From assembly GCA_033675545.1 (NCBI GenBank), contig JAWDGP010001470.1:62001-126000 (forward strand): a stretch of 64,000 bases of DNA. Direction: 5' to 3'. Positions 12,383 to 27,332 of the stretch are shown in pieces. A program made the translations under genes and the position numbers. The DNA comes from Elysia crispata. Its lineage: Eukaryota > Mollusca > Gastropoda > Plakobranchidae. The stretch's first letter is position 1, and every line of letters begins with the position of its first letter. The notes beneath the pieces are model-generated. The model worked only from the letters and a program-made list of their open reading frames with translations. It had not been told where the DNA came from and did not search any database.

Positions 12383-12401
12383 TGCGCGTTGAATGAGTTA
12401 A

Positions 12402-14974
12402 GTTGCCATTGGATTACTTTTAAAAGGATATATGGTAATTGATTAGCTTCAACTACATATGATTTTTTTTTTCATGCAACTTTAAATTTATTCTATCATA
12501 ATTAAAAAAAAAATCTTCTGTACATATTCTCTCTGATTGGTTTTATGTAGATGCTCAATTCAAAGATGTGATGCTTCTCTTGAGTGTGTGAGCTGTTCCA
12601 AGCACTGCGTGTTATTTTACAAAGATAAGCTGTTTTTATCTGGCGGATAAAATGGATGAATACTTTCATAGTAATTTGGCGAGATTAATGGCTCTCTTGA
12701 CTGGATTGTCTGAAAGCTTTTTCTACATTGTACAAACATATTGTACTTTAATTGTACAAACATAACATGCTTTATCCATTGAAAAGACGAACATTGCGTT
12801 ATCCTTAGATGAAGTGTTTCAATAATTTCACTTCATTGTACAGTGATAAATCATTGCTTTCAATGGGTGGTTTTTAAGGCTTTCTTGTGATTTGACAAAA
12901 TCAGGCCTTCTCGTGATTGTGCGGTTGAAATGTTTTTAAGGCTTTCACACTATTGTACAAAGGTAAGGGGCCACAAGTTTGGATTCCTACATAACAGTAA
13001 AATTTGCTTGTTTGTCTGGCTTGTGATTCCTGACCTATGACCTGCGACCTATTTACCTATCTATCTATTTATTTATTTATTTATTTATTCCTACTTGTTG
13101 CATTGTTTTTGTTTATTGGTTTGTTTTCTATCAAAACTTTTGTTTTATGTTGTTGATATAATCTGATGGTTTTAACAAATAATGCACTAGGAGTAAATGT
13201 TGAAACAGCAGTTGTAAACCAGAGAAATTTAAGATTTTCTTAATTCTTTCTGTTGTTAGTTGTTCCGTTTTTTTAATTGCACATGTATGTAAATGTAATA
13301 ATGGTATATTGGCTTTTCAACTTCAGAGGCAGCGTTTTCCTTGCTTTTTTTGCCAGTTTGTTTGTGATATTTGCCATTATGTTAACTTGTGGGAATAACT
13401 TTCATTGATTAAAATGTTTTTAATGGGAGCAAAAAAAAAAATCTTTCATCTTTGTCATGAAGACAGCTCCATGATGTCATGTCTTGAATGTCTATCTGTA
13501 TCATACTGATGATTTATCTAATCAACTAGATTTTTTTTTAAAACACTTTTGAATGCAGGGAAAAGGTGCAAAATTGATTTTGTCTCCAAAAAATATTTTC
13601 AGTTTCAAGATAAATCTGTAGTATTTGCATTGCCTTCTTTTTCACCAGATTTTTTGTAATTTCTCCTCTCAGTTAATTTGTATCTGTTTTAAAGATAGTT
13701 ATGGCAATACGATAACATCCATTTAAAGCTCCAGAGATTTTCTTGATGTGTGCAACTCATATTTTTTTTTTTCCAGATCTTATCCTATTTACGTCTGTTT
13801 GCTGCCCATGTGTGTAGCATCCTACTTTTCCTACATTTTATTCCTACAGTCATTCAATTTAAATTAAGAGCTTGTTTTTTTTTGGTAGTTTGAAAATCCT
13901 AGTAATTTGCTCAGCCTACATCCTGTTTACTTGTTTCTGGTCATGAATTTTGTGTTTCGTGTAGGTGAGCCTATGGCTCACTTTGGTCTATCACCATAGC
14001 TCAAATTTTCACAATATTTTATGGACAAATGAAATTGATTTTAGAGCCCCAATAAGTTTTTTTTTTTTTTATGAGTGTCATATTATCTTCAAGTCAAGTT
14101 GTTATAACATAAATATTATCCAGTGCTCCTAAGGAGCTGAGATGGATTAGGCAGTGCAGTGAGATGGATTTTCATTTGCTCATCTTTGTTAGTGTTTAAA
14201 AATTGTTTATAGCGCTCTATGTCTAATGTTAAATGTCAAAATATAAGAAAGTATCGTACTTAACAGTTTGTCCTTTAAAAATCTGTTTAGACGAGACTAA
14301 AGCTGGGGCAGTTTGCACGAGTGTGGTAGCTTTTACTTAAATGTGTCCACATGTTGTTCAGAATTTGACTAAAAAGTTTTATGCTGACAGCCGAGGACGG
14401 ACTATTGTCATGCCCCAACCAATTTATACGCTGGTAATAGCATTTTGAAATATTCTCTGCTTGTGTTTTTATAGTAAAAAAAATGAATGTGGTGTATCTA
14501 TGCCATTGTATATAGAGGAGGCTGAATGTGTTTAGATCCTAATCATTTTAACCGCTTTCCTCCTCTGTATGGAGTTAAATGAAAAATTTCTTTCTTCGTT
14601 CTGTCCACCAGAACACAGTAAAATATCAATGATACTGTATTTTTAAATTGAATGCGTCTTCAGTAGTCACACATGGTGGTTCTGATGGGTGGTTGATTTT
14701 AAGTTAATCTTATGTTTTTCATATGCTCGTTGAATATGACAATCCTGAGAAAAGTTTTATTTTTACTTTGTTCTTTATGGCTGTTGCAGTCTATTCAAGA
14801 CAGATTGTCCTGCGTTGTGCTGGAAATGGGACTTTAAAACTACATATTGTTTTATTGATTTGCTTTTTCCTTCTCTAAAGGTGCAATCACAATTCTGCTT
14901 TTCATTTTTTCAAAGATTGCGTGCCAGATTTTTTTGTAGGAATAGATTGTTCCCTCCAACCTCTCAATCACTGA
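12402..14974. other. Gene-free AT-rich stretch
   Basis: Mostly unique AT-rich sequence with homopolymers, a short (ATTT)n run near 13053-13090, and loose duplication of a GGCTTTCTTGTGATT-like phrase near 12885-12945. No ORF with recognisable content. Confidence 0.5.
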
Positions 14975-15950
14975 ACTCTGGTTTGTGAGAAAAGAGCTCA
15001 TGTTTATCTTATCAATCATTGTACCCAGGTTTGTTTGAAAAGAGCTCATGTTTATCTTATCAATCATTGACCCAGGTTTGTTTGAAAAGAGCTCATGTTT
15101 ATCTTATCAATCATTGTACCCAAGTTTGTTTGAAAAGAGCTCATGTGTATCTTATCAATCATTGTACCCAGGTTTGTTTTAAAAGAGCTCATGTGTATCT
15201 TATCAATCATTGTACCCAGGTTTGTTTGAAAAGAGCTCATGTTTATCTTATCAATCATTGTACCCAGGTTTGTTTGAAAAGAGCTCATGTGTATCTTATC
15301 AATCATTGTACCCAGGTTTGTTTGAAAAGAGCTCATGTGTATCTTATCAATCATTGTACCCAGGTTTGTTTGAAAAGAGCTCATGTGTATCTTATCAATC
15401 ATTGTACCCAGGTTTGTTTGAAAAGAGCTCATGTGTATCTTATCAATCATTGTACCCAGGTTTGTTTGTAAAGAGCTCATGTTTATCTTATCAATCATTG
15501 TACCCAGGTTTGTTTGAAAAGAGCTCATGTGTATCTTATCAATCATTGTACCCAGGTTTGTTTGAAAAGAGCTCATGTGTATCTAATCAATCATTGTACC
15601 CAGGTTTGTTTGAAAAGAGCTCATGTTTATCTTATCAATCATTGTACCCAGGTTTGTTTGAAAAGAGCTCATGTGTATCTTATCAATCATTGTACCCAGG
15701 TTTGTTTGAAAAGAGCTCATGTGTATCTTATCAATCATTGTACCCAGGTTTGTTTGAAAAGAGCTCATGTGTATCTTATCAATCATTGTACCCAGGTTTG
15801 TTTGTAAAGAGCTCATGTTTATCTTATCAATCATTGTACCCAGGTTTGTTTGAAAAGAGCTCATGTGTATCTTATCAATCATTGTGCCCAGCTCTGTGTG
15901 GAAAGAATGCTTTTTCCTCAACTGTTTCAACCGTTGTACCCAAGCTTTGT
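14975..15950. repeat. 48-bp minisatellite, about 19 copies
   Basis: Unit TACCCAGGTTTGTTTGAAAA + GAGCTCATGTGTATCTTATC + AATCATTG, very uniform between 15100 and 15890, with degenerate copies at both edges. Variants (GTTTATC versus GTGTATC, TTTGTAAAG versus TTTGAAAAG) recur in the same order, which suggests block duplications of 5-8 units. The unit length is a multiple of three, so long open frames run through it in several frames on both strands; these are a by-product, not genes. Confidence 0.95.
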
Positions 15951-17320
15951 ATGAAAAATCTTGTGACCCTTCTTCTAATAAGCTAGCATGTACCTAGGTT
16001 TATGTGCAATGGAAGAGTGAAGATTCTCAGCAGAGCTGGCATGATTTCAATCATTTTATGAATAGATCAAACTTTCTTGAGCTTCCAGCATTCTCTTGAA
16101 AGTGGTATTTTATCACGCTCTCATGGAGTTTTGTAAAGAAACCGTTAATCTTTTATTAAAAAATTATTATATTTCAAAACAGCTTATTAAATTCCGTCAT
16201 CCTGCTGAAGAAGAGGACGCTGGACAATGGAACTCTCTTGTCTTTGAATCAAACAAATAAGAATTTTACTCCCGGCCATCTTTTACTTTTATTTTTCAGG
16301 GGATTAGGGTTATGGATTTTAACAAGAGTTTTAGTTATAATGTAAGAACTACATGTTGGGTAATTTATGCATTTACTTAAACGATGGTCTAGTCATTACA
16401 ATGTTAAAGTTGTAGTTGTTGGTTGGTGCCATTAACTTTATCTGAGTGGATGCAAATGTCACATAATAGTTTTTATGCTCTCCGTGTTGTTTTGTGATCC
16501 CAAAGTTTACCACTGGATTCTTCGAAGGGAGACAATCATTGTTTGATATTTTTTTTTCCTCAGTCGCATGTAATATCTTATTAAAGTGCAGATATCTAGC
16601 TGGCACCTGAAATCTATCAACCGGACAAAAACTTTAAAAGATAATCTAGATGAGGTAAATGAGAATCATTGGGTTACTGTTTTGAGCAGATATATTCAGT
16701 GGTAGTTTTTATAATCCCTCAGGAATTAAATTTGGTTATAATTTCTTGGCTTGGAGGAGCTAATCTAAAACAGTGGTGCCAAATAGTTGTCATTAGAGTG
16801 TACAGAGTACAGAGGTCAATTCAGAATTCAGTTCAGAGGTCATTTCAGAGGTAATTACGGAGGTCAATACAGAGGCCAGGACGTAGGTCCATCATTTGAA
16901 ACTTGGCTTAGCTGCTGGTGATCAAGATAAGTCTCATCTAAATAGACCTTTCCTGAGACTTGACGGCAGCTTCATATCTTCTTTGACTGTAGAGGTTAGG
17001 GCCATATTGTGTAGCAAAGGTTAAAAGTTTAATATCCTTACAATTTCCTGAGCGGTCTTTGTACTCTGTAGAAGTTTTGTGTACTAGGCAGTCTGATTTG
17101 CTCTTTTTAACACCTGGTATTTACTCAGGAAACACAATTCTAACCAAAACTATTTTAAATACACCCAAAATGTGTAGTGAACACAGGAACACACTCAAAA
17201 TACATGTATATATATGTGTGTGTGTGTGTGTAGGACGTTTTGTGGCAGATGAAGACTTGGGGAAAATGCCATACTCCTCAAGAAGGCTTGAAATACTTGC
17301 TATTTGAAGTGCTTTTACTT
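15951..17320. other. Gene-free stretch with minor repeats
   Basis: No supported gene. A degenerate short repeat built on CAGAGGTCAATTCAG is seen at about 16800-16880, and a (TG)n run at 17209-17231. Confidence 0.45.
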
Positions 17321-17324
17321 CTGA

Positions 17325-17570
17325 AACAATATGCAAGTTAGAAATTAGAGCAGCATAAAAAGCGGAAATTTCAATCTTTTTTCAGGAAAATTGCATGTAG
17401 GCTACCCAAAAATTTATAGCGATCACACAAGACATGTAATGCATGTTCCCATTGAAATAGCAGGGCTGTAAGCTGTATCTCTGGAAACAATCCAAATACG
17501 TTGTACTTTTGAACATACATCATGTGCTTTCTACTTTTGTATACGCAGTAAGTCCATTTCTATCTGATAC
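17325..17570 (+). repeat. Dispersed repeat copy A (pairs with 19530-19845)
   Basis: Shares long near-identical blocks with 19530-19845: AGTTAGAAATTAGA, AAAAAGCGGAAATTTCAA, CACACAAGACATGT and CTGTATCTCTGGAAACAATC. Copy B has about 80 extra bases in the middle, so A is deleted or B carries an insertion. Confidence 0.85.
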
Positions 17571-17844
17571 ACGTGTGTTCAGTATGCTTCAAACACAAAA
17601 TGTGCGTTGCACCATTGAACCTACATATTGTGCATTGCACCCTTAGAACCAAGAAAAAAATTGTGCATTGTTACGTAGAAGAAAATGAACACGCTGGATG
17701 TGTATTGAATTTTTTAAACACACAGAATATGATTTACTATTGAATAGACAAATCACACCCATGACACAGAATATGCATATGATATTACACAACTTTGAAC
17801 ACTTCGACTGTGCTTTGACTCTTGTGAAATACCTCTCTATTCTT
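17571..17844. other. No feature seen
   Basis: AT-rich sequence; repeated words such as ATTGTGCATTGCACC near 17600-17680 hint at an old short tandem repeat. Confidence 0.35.
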
Positions 17845-18125
17845 TTGTCTGTGCTTTATGTGTTGTCTCTCTTATTTGTGTCTGTCCTACACTCTATGTG
17901 TTGTCTCTTTTATTTGTGTCTGTCCTACACACTATGTTTTGTCTCTTTTATTTGTGTCTGTCCTACACTCAATGTGTTGTCTCTTATTTGTGTCTGTCCT
18001 ACACTGTATGTGTTGTCTCTCTTATTTGTGTCTGTCCTACACACTATGTTTTGTCTCTCTTATTTGTGTCTGTCCTACAATCTATGTTGTCTCTCTTATT
18101 TGTGTCTGTCCATGCTTTATGTTGG
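17845..18125. repeat. 40-bp minisatellite, about 7 copies
   Basis: Unit TGTGTTGTCTCTCTTATTTG + TGTCTGTCCTACACACTATG with 1-3-base indels between copies. A possible AATAAA follows at about 18196. Confidence 0.9.
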
Positions 18126-18416
18126 TCAAAACATTGCTGGTTACCATCCTATGGTATGTTGTATCAGTTTTTACACTGCAATATCGCTGTTATGTAAATA
18201 AACTTTCTTTTCTATCAGAAGCATGTGTTTTTTTTTTGTTTTTTTTTTAATTACATGTATTCATCCGTTTTGACAACATAAGATTTTTCACTCTTTGTGT
18301 TTCTTTTTCAAAGTTATTGTTGAAACTTAACTAAGCCACATCATTGCGCTGTCGGCTGATGGTGAGAGGGTTCTAAGTTTATTGATGTTTGAAAGGACAT
18401 GCAGCGCTGTTAGTCA

Positions 18417-18913
18417 CTACCTGTAGTGGACACTGGCTGTGGTGGACACTGCCTGTCGTGGACACTGGCTGTGATGGACACTGCCTGTAGTGGACACTGG
18501 CTGTGATGGACACTGCCTGTAGTGGACACTGGCTGTGGTGGACACTGCCTGTAGTGGACACTGGCTGTGATGGACAATGCCTGTTGTGGACACTGGCTGT
18601 GGTGGACACTGCCTGTAATGGACACTTGCTGTGGTGGTTACTGCCTGTGGTGGACACTGGCTGTAGTGGACACTGGCTGTGGTGGTTACTGCCTGTAGTG
18701 GACACTGGCTGTAGTGGACACTACACTGCCTGTAGTGGACACTGGCTGTGGTGGTTACTGCCTGTAGTGGGCACTGGCTGTAGTGGACACTGGCTGTGGT
18801 GGTTGCTGCCTGTAGTGGACACTGGCTGTGGTGGTTACTGCCTGTAGTGGGCACTGGCTGTAGTGGACACTGCCTGTGGTGGTCACTGCCTGTAGTGGAC
18901 ACTGGCTGTGGTG
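18417..18913. repeat. 16-bp minisatellite (CTGTAGTGGACACTGG), about 31 units
   Basis: Units alternate between CTGTRGTGGACACTGG and CTGTRGTGGACACTGC, giving a 32-bp dimer; some dimers have GGTTACTGC in place of GGACACTGC. Open frames on both strands result from the repeat and are not read as genes. Confidence 0.92.
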
Positions 18914-19436
18914 CTGGTAGTAATTGATTGAGGATCATTAGAAGATCTTAGTTCTTCCCTGTCTCTCTGCTCTCTCTTTCTCTCCCCCCCCCCCCCCGCC
19001 ACCTCATTTTCTTTCTTTTTCTGTTTTTGTGTTAGTGAGCCTTGACATATTATGGTGATGGGGTTTATATATAGAGCAGCCAGTATAACGATGACTTTTA
19101 CGAATTTCTTCTGATCCCCTTGTATTCCACAAGATAGCGCCTATTTTTTTCCCATAAAAATCTTTACTTGCTAGAGTTTTCGTTTGACTTAGGCATATCA
19201 AGAGTTTTGCCTCAGTAATTAAAACATTTTTTTTTCAAGCTTTAGTGTTTGTAAAATCTTAAAAAAAAAAAAAAAGAAAAAAGAAACAAAAACAAAACGG
19301 AATTAGCAAAGAAAAGAACCGTATATAGGACAAAAGTGCAGCCAACAGTTGTAGGTCGTAGCGAGTTTTTTACTTTCTACCTACATCATGCTACTCTTTC
19401 AAATAATTCCTGATGAAACAGATTTAAAGGCAGGAT

Positions 19437-19532
19437 GCCCGATAGCTCAGGTGGTAGACCGCTGGGTAAAGGCAGGGTGCCCGATAGCTCAGGTGGTAGA
19501 CCGCTGGGCTGGGATAACAGCACAGAGATCCT
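19437..19532 (+). repeat. tRNA-derived SINE head, 5' part duplicated
   Basis: GCCCGATAGCTCAGGTGGTA resembles a tRNA 5' end with an A box (TAGCTCAGGTGG), and CTCGGTTCAA is a B-box-like element about 50 bases on. The A-box part occurs twice, 42 bp apart (19437 and 19479). The T-arm and acceptor 3' strand are missing, so this is a SINE promoter relic and not a tRNA gene. It runs straight into dispersed repeat copy B. Confidence 0.7.
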
Positions 19533-19845
19533 CGGTTCAATATGAAAGTTAGAAATTAGAACAGTATAAAAAGCGGAAATTTCAAGCTTTGTTGAGGAAA
19601 ATCTCATTCACCCAAAAATTTATAGCAATCACACAAGACATGTGATGCATGTTCCCATTGAAAAAAACAAAAAGTGTAATGTCTTAATATAATAGAGGAT
19701 ATGTCTATCCCAATATTTAACATGAAGAACTGTTGTTGCGCTGTAAGCTGTATCTCTGGAAACAATCCAAATACGTTGTACTTTTGAACATGCATCATGT
19801 GCTTTCTACTTTTGTGTACGCAGGAAGTCCATGTCTATCTTCTCT
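19530..19845 (+). repeat. Dispersed repeat copy B
   Basis: Second copy of the sequence at 17325-17570, here directly behind the SINE head, so it could be that SINE's body. It includes about 80 bp (around 19665-19740) absent from copy A. Confidence 0.8.
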
Positions 19846-19987
19846 TGGGCTTTCTGGTGGTGGGGTTTGGATTTACCAGCCCTATTGTGGCAGGAGAGTG
19901 GGATTGTAGAAGTCACAGCAAAACCGGTCGATCCCTCTGACACTGTAAATAAGCAGTGACATATCCCAGCTCTACCCATAAGCTGCA

Positions 19988-20262
19988 GATCAACCAACTG
20001 CCTTTGTAGAAAACTGAGCAAATTATGTTTTTGCATAATAAAATTCAAAGGAAAAAAAGGCTCGAAGCAAAACGTCGAGTTGTTAAAGGTACGAAACACC
20101 AATAATAGTTCTAAGAATAGAGATCAACCAACTGGCTCTGTAGACAACAGAGCAAAATAATTTAATTATTTTTTGTATAATAAAATTCAAGGGAAAAAAG
20201 GCTCGAAGCAAAACGTCGAGTTGTTAAAGATACGAAACACCAGTAATAGTTCTAAGAATAGA
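19988..20262. repeat. 134-bp direct duplication
   Basis: Two copies starting GATCAACCAACTG at 19988 and GATCAACCAACTGG at 20122, both containing AATAAAATTCAA and GCTCGAAGCAAAACGTCGAG, with a small CTCGA/TCGAG inverted repeat. Probably the tail of an unidentified mobile element. Confidence 0.85.
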
Positions 20263-20679
20263 TGGGGATTTTCGTGTAATTCAGATCTATAGATCCTTTA
20301 ATAAACATTTATTTCCATGTATTTCAAAATAAATAAGTAGTTACAGATTTTATGAGGATTCACAGGCTTCCTACAAACCTTTTCCTAGTATCTTTAAACA
20401 GAATTTGGAAACTACAAAATTCGCTAATTTCCCATAAAATGAGTTAGGGTGAAGGTTAGAGTTACTTTTCCTTTAGTTTCTGTCGGGAGGTTGTACGACG
20501 ATTCAAAATCTCACTTCACGCTTCATAATGCATTTAAATAATCTTGGATTTTTCTATAATCTAAACAGTGGTAATGATCACCTTTTGTGAGGAAATCTGA
20601 CCCCTTTGATCTGTAAGGAAGTTCAAATTAGAATTAGGTGGCCCACAACGATTCCCCAGACTGATACACACATAACCTA

Positions 20680-20762
20680 TGTATGTGTGTGTGTGTGAGA
20701 GAGAGACAGACAGACAGACAGACAGAGAGAGAGACAGACAGACAGAGACAGACAGAGAGACA

Positions 20763-20801
<39 letters not shown>
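20680..20801. repeat. Compound microsatellite (TG)n, (GACA)n, (GA)n
   Basis: Read directly. The CT-strand Ser/Leu/Val open frame over it has no coding meaning. Confidence 0.95.
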
Positions 20802-22207
20802 TAGGTACCACAAAGTGATTTTTCTACCCCAGCAAATTTGAATATACCCAATTGTACTGTAAAGATCTTGTTAAAATATGAAATTTCCAACAAATTTCAT
20901 CAAAATCTGTTGGTAAATAAAAGTTTTACAGCTGTTTCAATTTTGCGCATAACGACACAAAACAAATTGCGTGCATCGGGTTGTTTTTAAGGACATATAA
21001 AAGTCATTTGTTAAATCTTATGAAACAAAAAAGGACATATTTACAAAGTCCAAGACAATGACTATACACATACGAAATTTCACGGAGATAGAAAGTAAAC
21101 AAAAGAATTTATTGGTCATGAAATATGGCCAAAAACACTTGTGGCATATCAACATTACAAGCAAATACTCTAGATGAGGCACTTTTGGACTATCGTAAAA
21201 AAACACTTATTCTTCAGATTGTTTCAATACTTAGTTTGCTAATACACAATGTTGTATTTAGTTGACTCAATTTTTGTCAGCAACCTAGAAAGCCATTTTG
21301 AAAAGATAGAGAAAACCAAAATTGGCATAGCGCCAAATTTTGCGCCTTGGAAGAAAATTGGTAAAAAAGCGAATCATATTGTAGAAATTATATCATAAAA
21401 AACATAGTTTTCGTACTAGAGTAATGAAACTTTCGGAGTTTATGGTTTTTTAGATGCTGCACCTGATTATGCTATCTATTTGATAATTTGACCACTGTTT
21501 CTATTTCAAAACTGCATTGTAAGTCAATGATAGAAGTAAAAAATTAATAGTCACAGATGAATTATGATTGAACATATATTTTCAAATGTATACCTGATAA
21601 AGCATTATGATTTTGATAGTTGTAGAAAACTCCCATGATAAACTGAGGTTCAATACACGCTTACATTAAAGCTGAAACTGAATGACTGTAAAAGAAAGTA
21701 TTACATAAGAGACAAAATACATTACAGTTTTCAAAATATAAATTGAGAACCAATTCATGTAAAGGAATTAGCAAGCCTGAAAATATCAATATTTTGTTAA
21801 ATGAAAACAATTTGAGCCTGCAACTTTAAAAAATTATAATAAAGTATAAACAGAAATTTTCGTTTCTTTTAAATTGTGAAGGTTTCTGTTCCTTGTATAT
21901 GTTTTTTTAAGCCGCACCTATGGTTTTTCCCACTCTGCTTACCTCTCGGTCTCACTACCTCTTTTGCCAGACATACTATGTACCTGTATCAGTGTCACTT
22001 TTTTGTTGACTACCTACCTGTACACTTCGCTAATGAAAGTATCTATACTGTTTGTACCTTGCAGCGTTTTCTGTTTGTTTTACTAAATAAACCTTGAACC
22101 CAACAACAACATCAAGCAACAGTTTCTGTCAAATTTATTTTCACCGTAACAGCATTGTATTTAATAATCATCATCAGAACTTTAATTTTGAATGATTGTC
22201 TTTTGCC
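20802..22207. other. Gene-free AT-rich stretch
   Basis: No supported gene. Near 22083 TACTAAATAAACCTTGAACC resembles a polyadenylation signal or the 3' end of a retroelement, but no coding region could be tied to it. Confidence 0.4.
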
Positions 22208-22210
22208 TAA

Positions 22211-22239
22211 TGAACCCCCCTCTTTTAGAGGGGGTTCAT
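22211..22239. other. Inverted repeat / hairpin
   Basis: TGAACCCCCCTCT and AGAGGGGGTTCA are inverted around a 3-base loop (one extra C in the left arm). Possibly the edge of a mobile element; the minus-strand frame 22430-22236 begins next to it but has no recognised family. Confidence 0.75.
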
Positions 22240-22847
22240 TGCATATCTTTCCAAGCAAAGTCTGGTAAAGATTTGCAGCAGTACCTGTCAGTCTTAAGTC
22301 CTCTTGCCCCCATCACTAATTTTCTATATCGAATCTGATCTTTAAGATTTTCTGCTTTTCCATTTTTATATAACTGATCAAGCCCAGCTTTTGTGGTGCA
22401 CAAACCACCTTGACACAAAACCGCATTCATAATTTTAACTTATTACAAAAGAATTCCAACTGCTTTTTTTTTACTTGGAACCATAGGGGCGCAATGGAGT
22501 TACAGGAGTGAGAAAATGATTCAAAGATGAAAATCAGTTGAATAAAAAGAGGAAAGCCTGGCTAACGAGAAAGTATTACTAAAAGTACAGAGGAGTCCAT
22601 ATACATTCAACACCTAAGGGAAACTTTTGCTTCAAGTCAACTTTGTTTGCCAGCACTATTTTGTATTTCTTTACAAATTAAATTGCAATATTTAAAGCCA
22701 ACTTTTGCCTACAGTCAACTAACTTTTTTGGTCCTGAGGTATTTATCCAGACTCCAGTGTAAAGTCTATGGAAGTAAAGAAAGGGCCAGGAGTGGAGAGA
22801 ACGACGAAAAAGATACTGATTTTGAGGATGAAGACGATCATTACATT

Positions 22848-25253
<2,406 letters not shown>

Positions 25254-25605
25254 CTAGAAGGCCTGTTCACAAGGTTACGTAACATTATTCAGATGGGCCA
25301 TCATCTGGCTAGCTATCAGCCACCTGCGCGAGGTTTGAACAGTTGATTATAGCATGCTTAGCAGTACACACTGTGTTTTCACTGGACTCTCCTGCCATTT
25401 TGTTATTGGATTACATTCATTCTTTCTTGGATTATATTTCTTATCTTATTCTCTGCTATTCGCCCTTGGATTGCACCTTGTTCTAACAGATGCTTTCAAT
25501 GTGGAACATTCCAAGAATGCTTTCTTGTGATTTGGTGTAGATTTTCCTCTAAATGTGTGCACACTGATAGAGTATGACCCGTGGCACCAAACATCATACA
25601 ATGTA

Positions 25606-25626
25606 ATATATATATATATATATATT

Positions 25627-25701
<75 letters not shown>
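25606..25701. repeat. (TA)n(GA)n microsatellite
   Basis: Read directly: TA at about 25606-25624 and GA at 25628-25701. Confidence 0.97.
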
Positions 25702-25704
<3 letters not shown>

Positions 25705-25955
25705 CTGATAAACAATTATACATGTTAAGTTCATCTAAATATGCTTTAAGTTTAATTAGCTTTTCCCTTTATGGTCTCTGCGATATCACTTTATAGAGAG
25801 AAGGTGTGCTGAAGTGGGAGCCAAAGTTTTTTAAAAGCCTTTTAACTAAAATCTCTTATACTCAAAGTGCCCTCAATACTTTAACCTTAAGTTTCATATT
25901 TCATTATATGGTGTATCGGTGTCATTATCAATTTCCTTAACTGTTTATTGCTTAG

Positions 25956-26638
25956 GGGAAGAAAGTGCACTGTTACAAACTGTAAGAGCGGCTATGCCAG
26001 TCAGAAGGGGAAAGAAAGTGAAACGGTTATTTTATAATTATGGTTTTCCGAAGGACCCAACTGAATGTCATAAATGGGTTTCGAGTCTCCCAAACAAAAT
26101 TGAGAAAGTGACTGAACATATTGGAGTATGTAGTCGACACTGGCTCTCTGATACTCCTCACATTCGAAGAGGAAGATAATATTTATAATCTCTATGCCTC
26201 CTCCTATTAACTTTGGTGAGATACCTTCACCATCCATATCACATGCTCATCCAAAAACTCCTCGCCCTACCAAAAAAAAAGCTGTCAGTGAAAACAAAGT
26301 CAGAGAAATTGACGAACTGGATACATTCATAGTAAAAAATAACTTTAACTGTGACACTATTAAGGAAGCCCTTCAAGAAAGTTTGCTCCTCTATGGACTC
26401 AGTGCTTGTAATGCAGATAGAAGAGAACAAGCACTTGCCAGCTTCAGTCGCGGTGGTTGTATGCATGAATATGTTATATACTTCCATATTAGACTTAGAG
26501 ATGCAGATGCAGGAGTGACTGTAATTCAATTTGAAAACTACAACGGTTTTAAATTGGTAACACACCCAAATTTCCCCTGTAAAACTGTGAATCAATGGGA
26601 TCAGCTAGAAGTTGTCCTTCATTTTTACACTGGAACAG
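25956..26638 (+). pseudogene. THAP-type zinc-finger exon with two frame breaks
   Basis: An acceptor (GTTTATTGCTTAG) precedes 25956. The first frame reads GRKCTVTNCKSGYAS, giving the first Cys pair (25966 and 25981) of a C2CH THAP finger. A one-base shift near 26010-26030 moves to the frame with FYNYGFPKDPTECHKW and HIGVCSRHW (Cys-x2-His, about 48 residues after the second Cys, within the THAP range). A second shift near 26178 leads to a frame that stays open to a donor (ACAG|GTTAGT) at 26638 and has an uncharacterised region of about 150 residues. THAP fingers bind DNA and occur in host factors and in transposases. The breaks suggest a pseudogene, though sequencing error is possible. It sits inside the 25254-28036 inverted-repeat segment. 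Confidence 0.78.
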
Positions 26639-26775
26639 GTTAGTACTGCCCATTATTCTGACCACCCCCCCTCCCACATACACATAGACTTCTGTCTGTA
26701 TCTCTTTCACTCTAAATATCACCATATCTTTTTTTGTCTTTCACATTCTGTCATTCCTTGTTTTGCTCTTGACAT

Positions 26776-26916
26776 GTCACTCCAGTGTCTTTATTTAATG
26801 TAGCCTACTGTAACACTGTGTTATCAAGTCTCGAAAAGGTGTACATGTGGATCTGAGTTTCAAAGTGTAAATATTTGAATGTAATAGAAATTATGATGAG
26901 AAGGGAGAGTGTGTGC

Positions 26917-26988
<72 letters not shown>

Positions 26989-27138
26989 CCCGGAAGGGTT
27001 AAGAGTCGGATTGAGCTAGAGAGATGAAAGAAAGAGAGAAGGCCAGATATAAAGCGCACATGGCTAGCACCTATTACCATATCTAGCACCCCCCTTTTCC
27101 ACACAAATAGACCTCTGGCTGTCTGTATCTCTTTCACC

Positions 27139-27192
<54 letters not shown>

Positions 27193-27284
27193 CATTATTT
27201 TATCTCTTGCTCTAAGATTCTACGTACCTACTATGTTTGTTTTTGTTCCTTGGTCGAATTTTACAAAATTATAATCTCTGTCTT

Positions 27285-27332
<48 letters not shown>

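Larger units (their letters stand above)
9402..12397 (-). mobile_element. piggyBac-family DNA transposon, complete ends, dead transposase
   Basis: A 2,996-bp element flanked by TTAA on both sides (9398-9401 and 12398-12401), the target duplication typical of the piggyBac superfamily. The ends are 13-bp inverted repeats differing at one base: CTCATTCAGCGCG at the left and, reading inward, CTCATTCAACGCG at the right. Next to the right end is a GC-rich hairpin (12364-12382). The internal transposase reads on the minus strand and carries several frame breaks, so this copy is not autonomous. It lies about 1.2 kb past the stop of the USP20/33-like gene, possibly in its 3' UTR. Confidence 0.93.

Noticed and set aside
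15019..15986. 150-258-aa frames over the 48-bp array
   Set aside because: The unit length is a multiple of three, so frames stay open on both strands without selection.
18379..18938. Ser/Thr/Gln/Cys-rich frames over the 16-bp array
   Set aside because: Repeat translation; appears in several frames and both strands.
19437..19532. Functional tRNA gene
   Set aside because: The T arm and 3' acceptor strand are missing after the B-box-like element, and the 5' part is duplicated; a SINE head explains it better.
22236..22430. 64-aa minus-strand frame next to a hairpin (LKDQIRYRKLVMGARGLK)
   Set aside because: Composition is plausible but I recognise no family and see no splice or promoter support.
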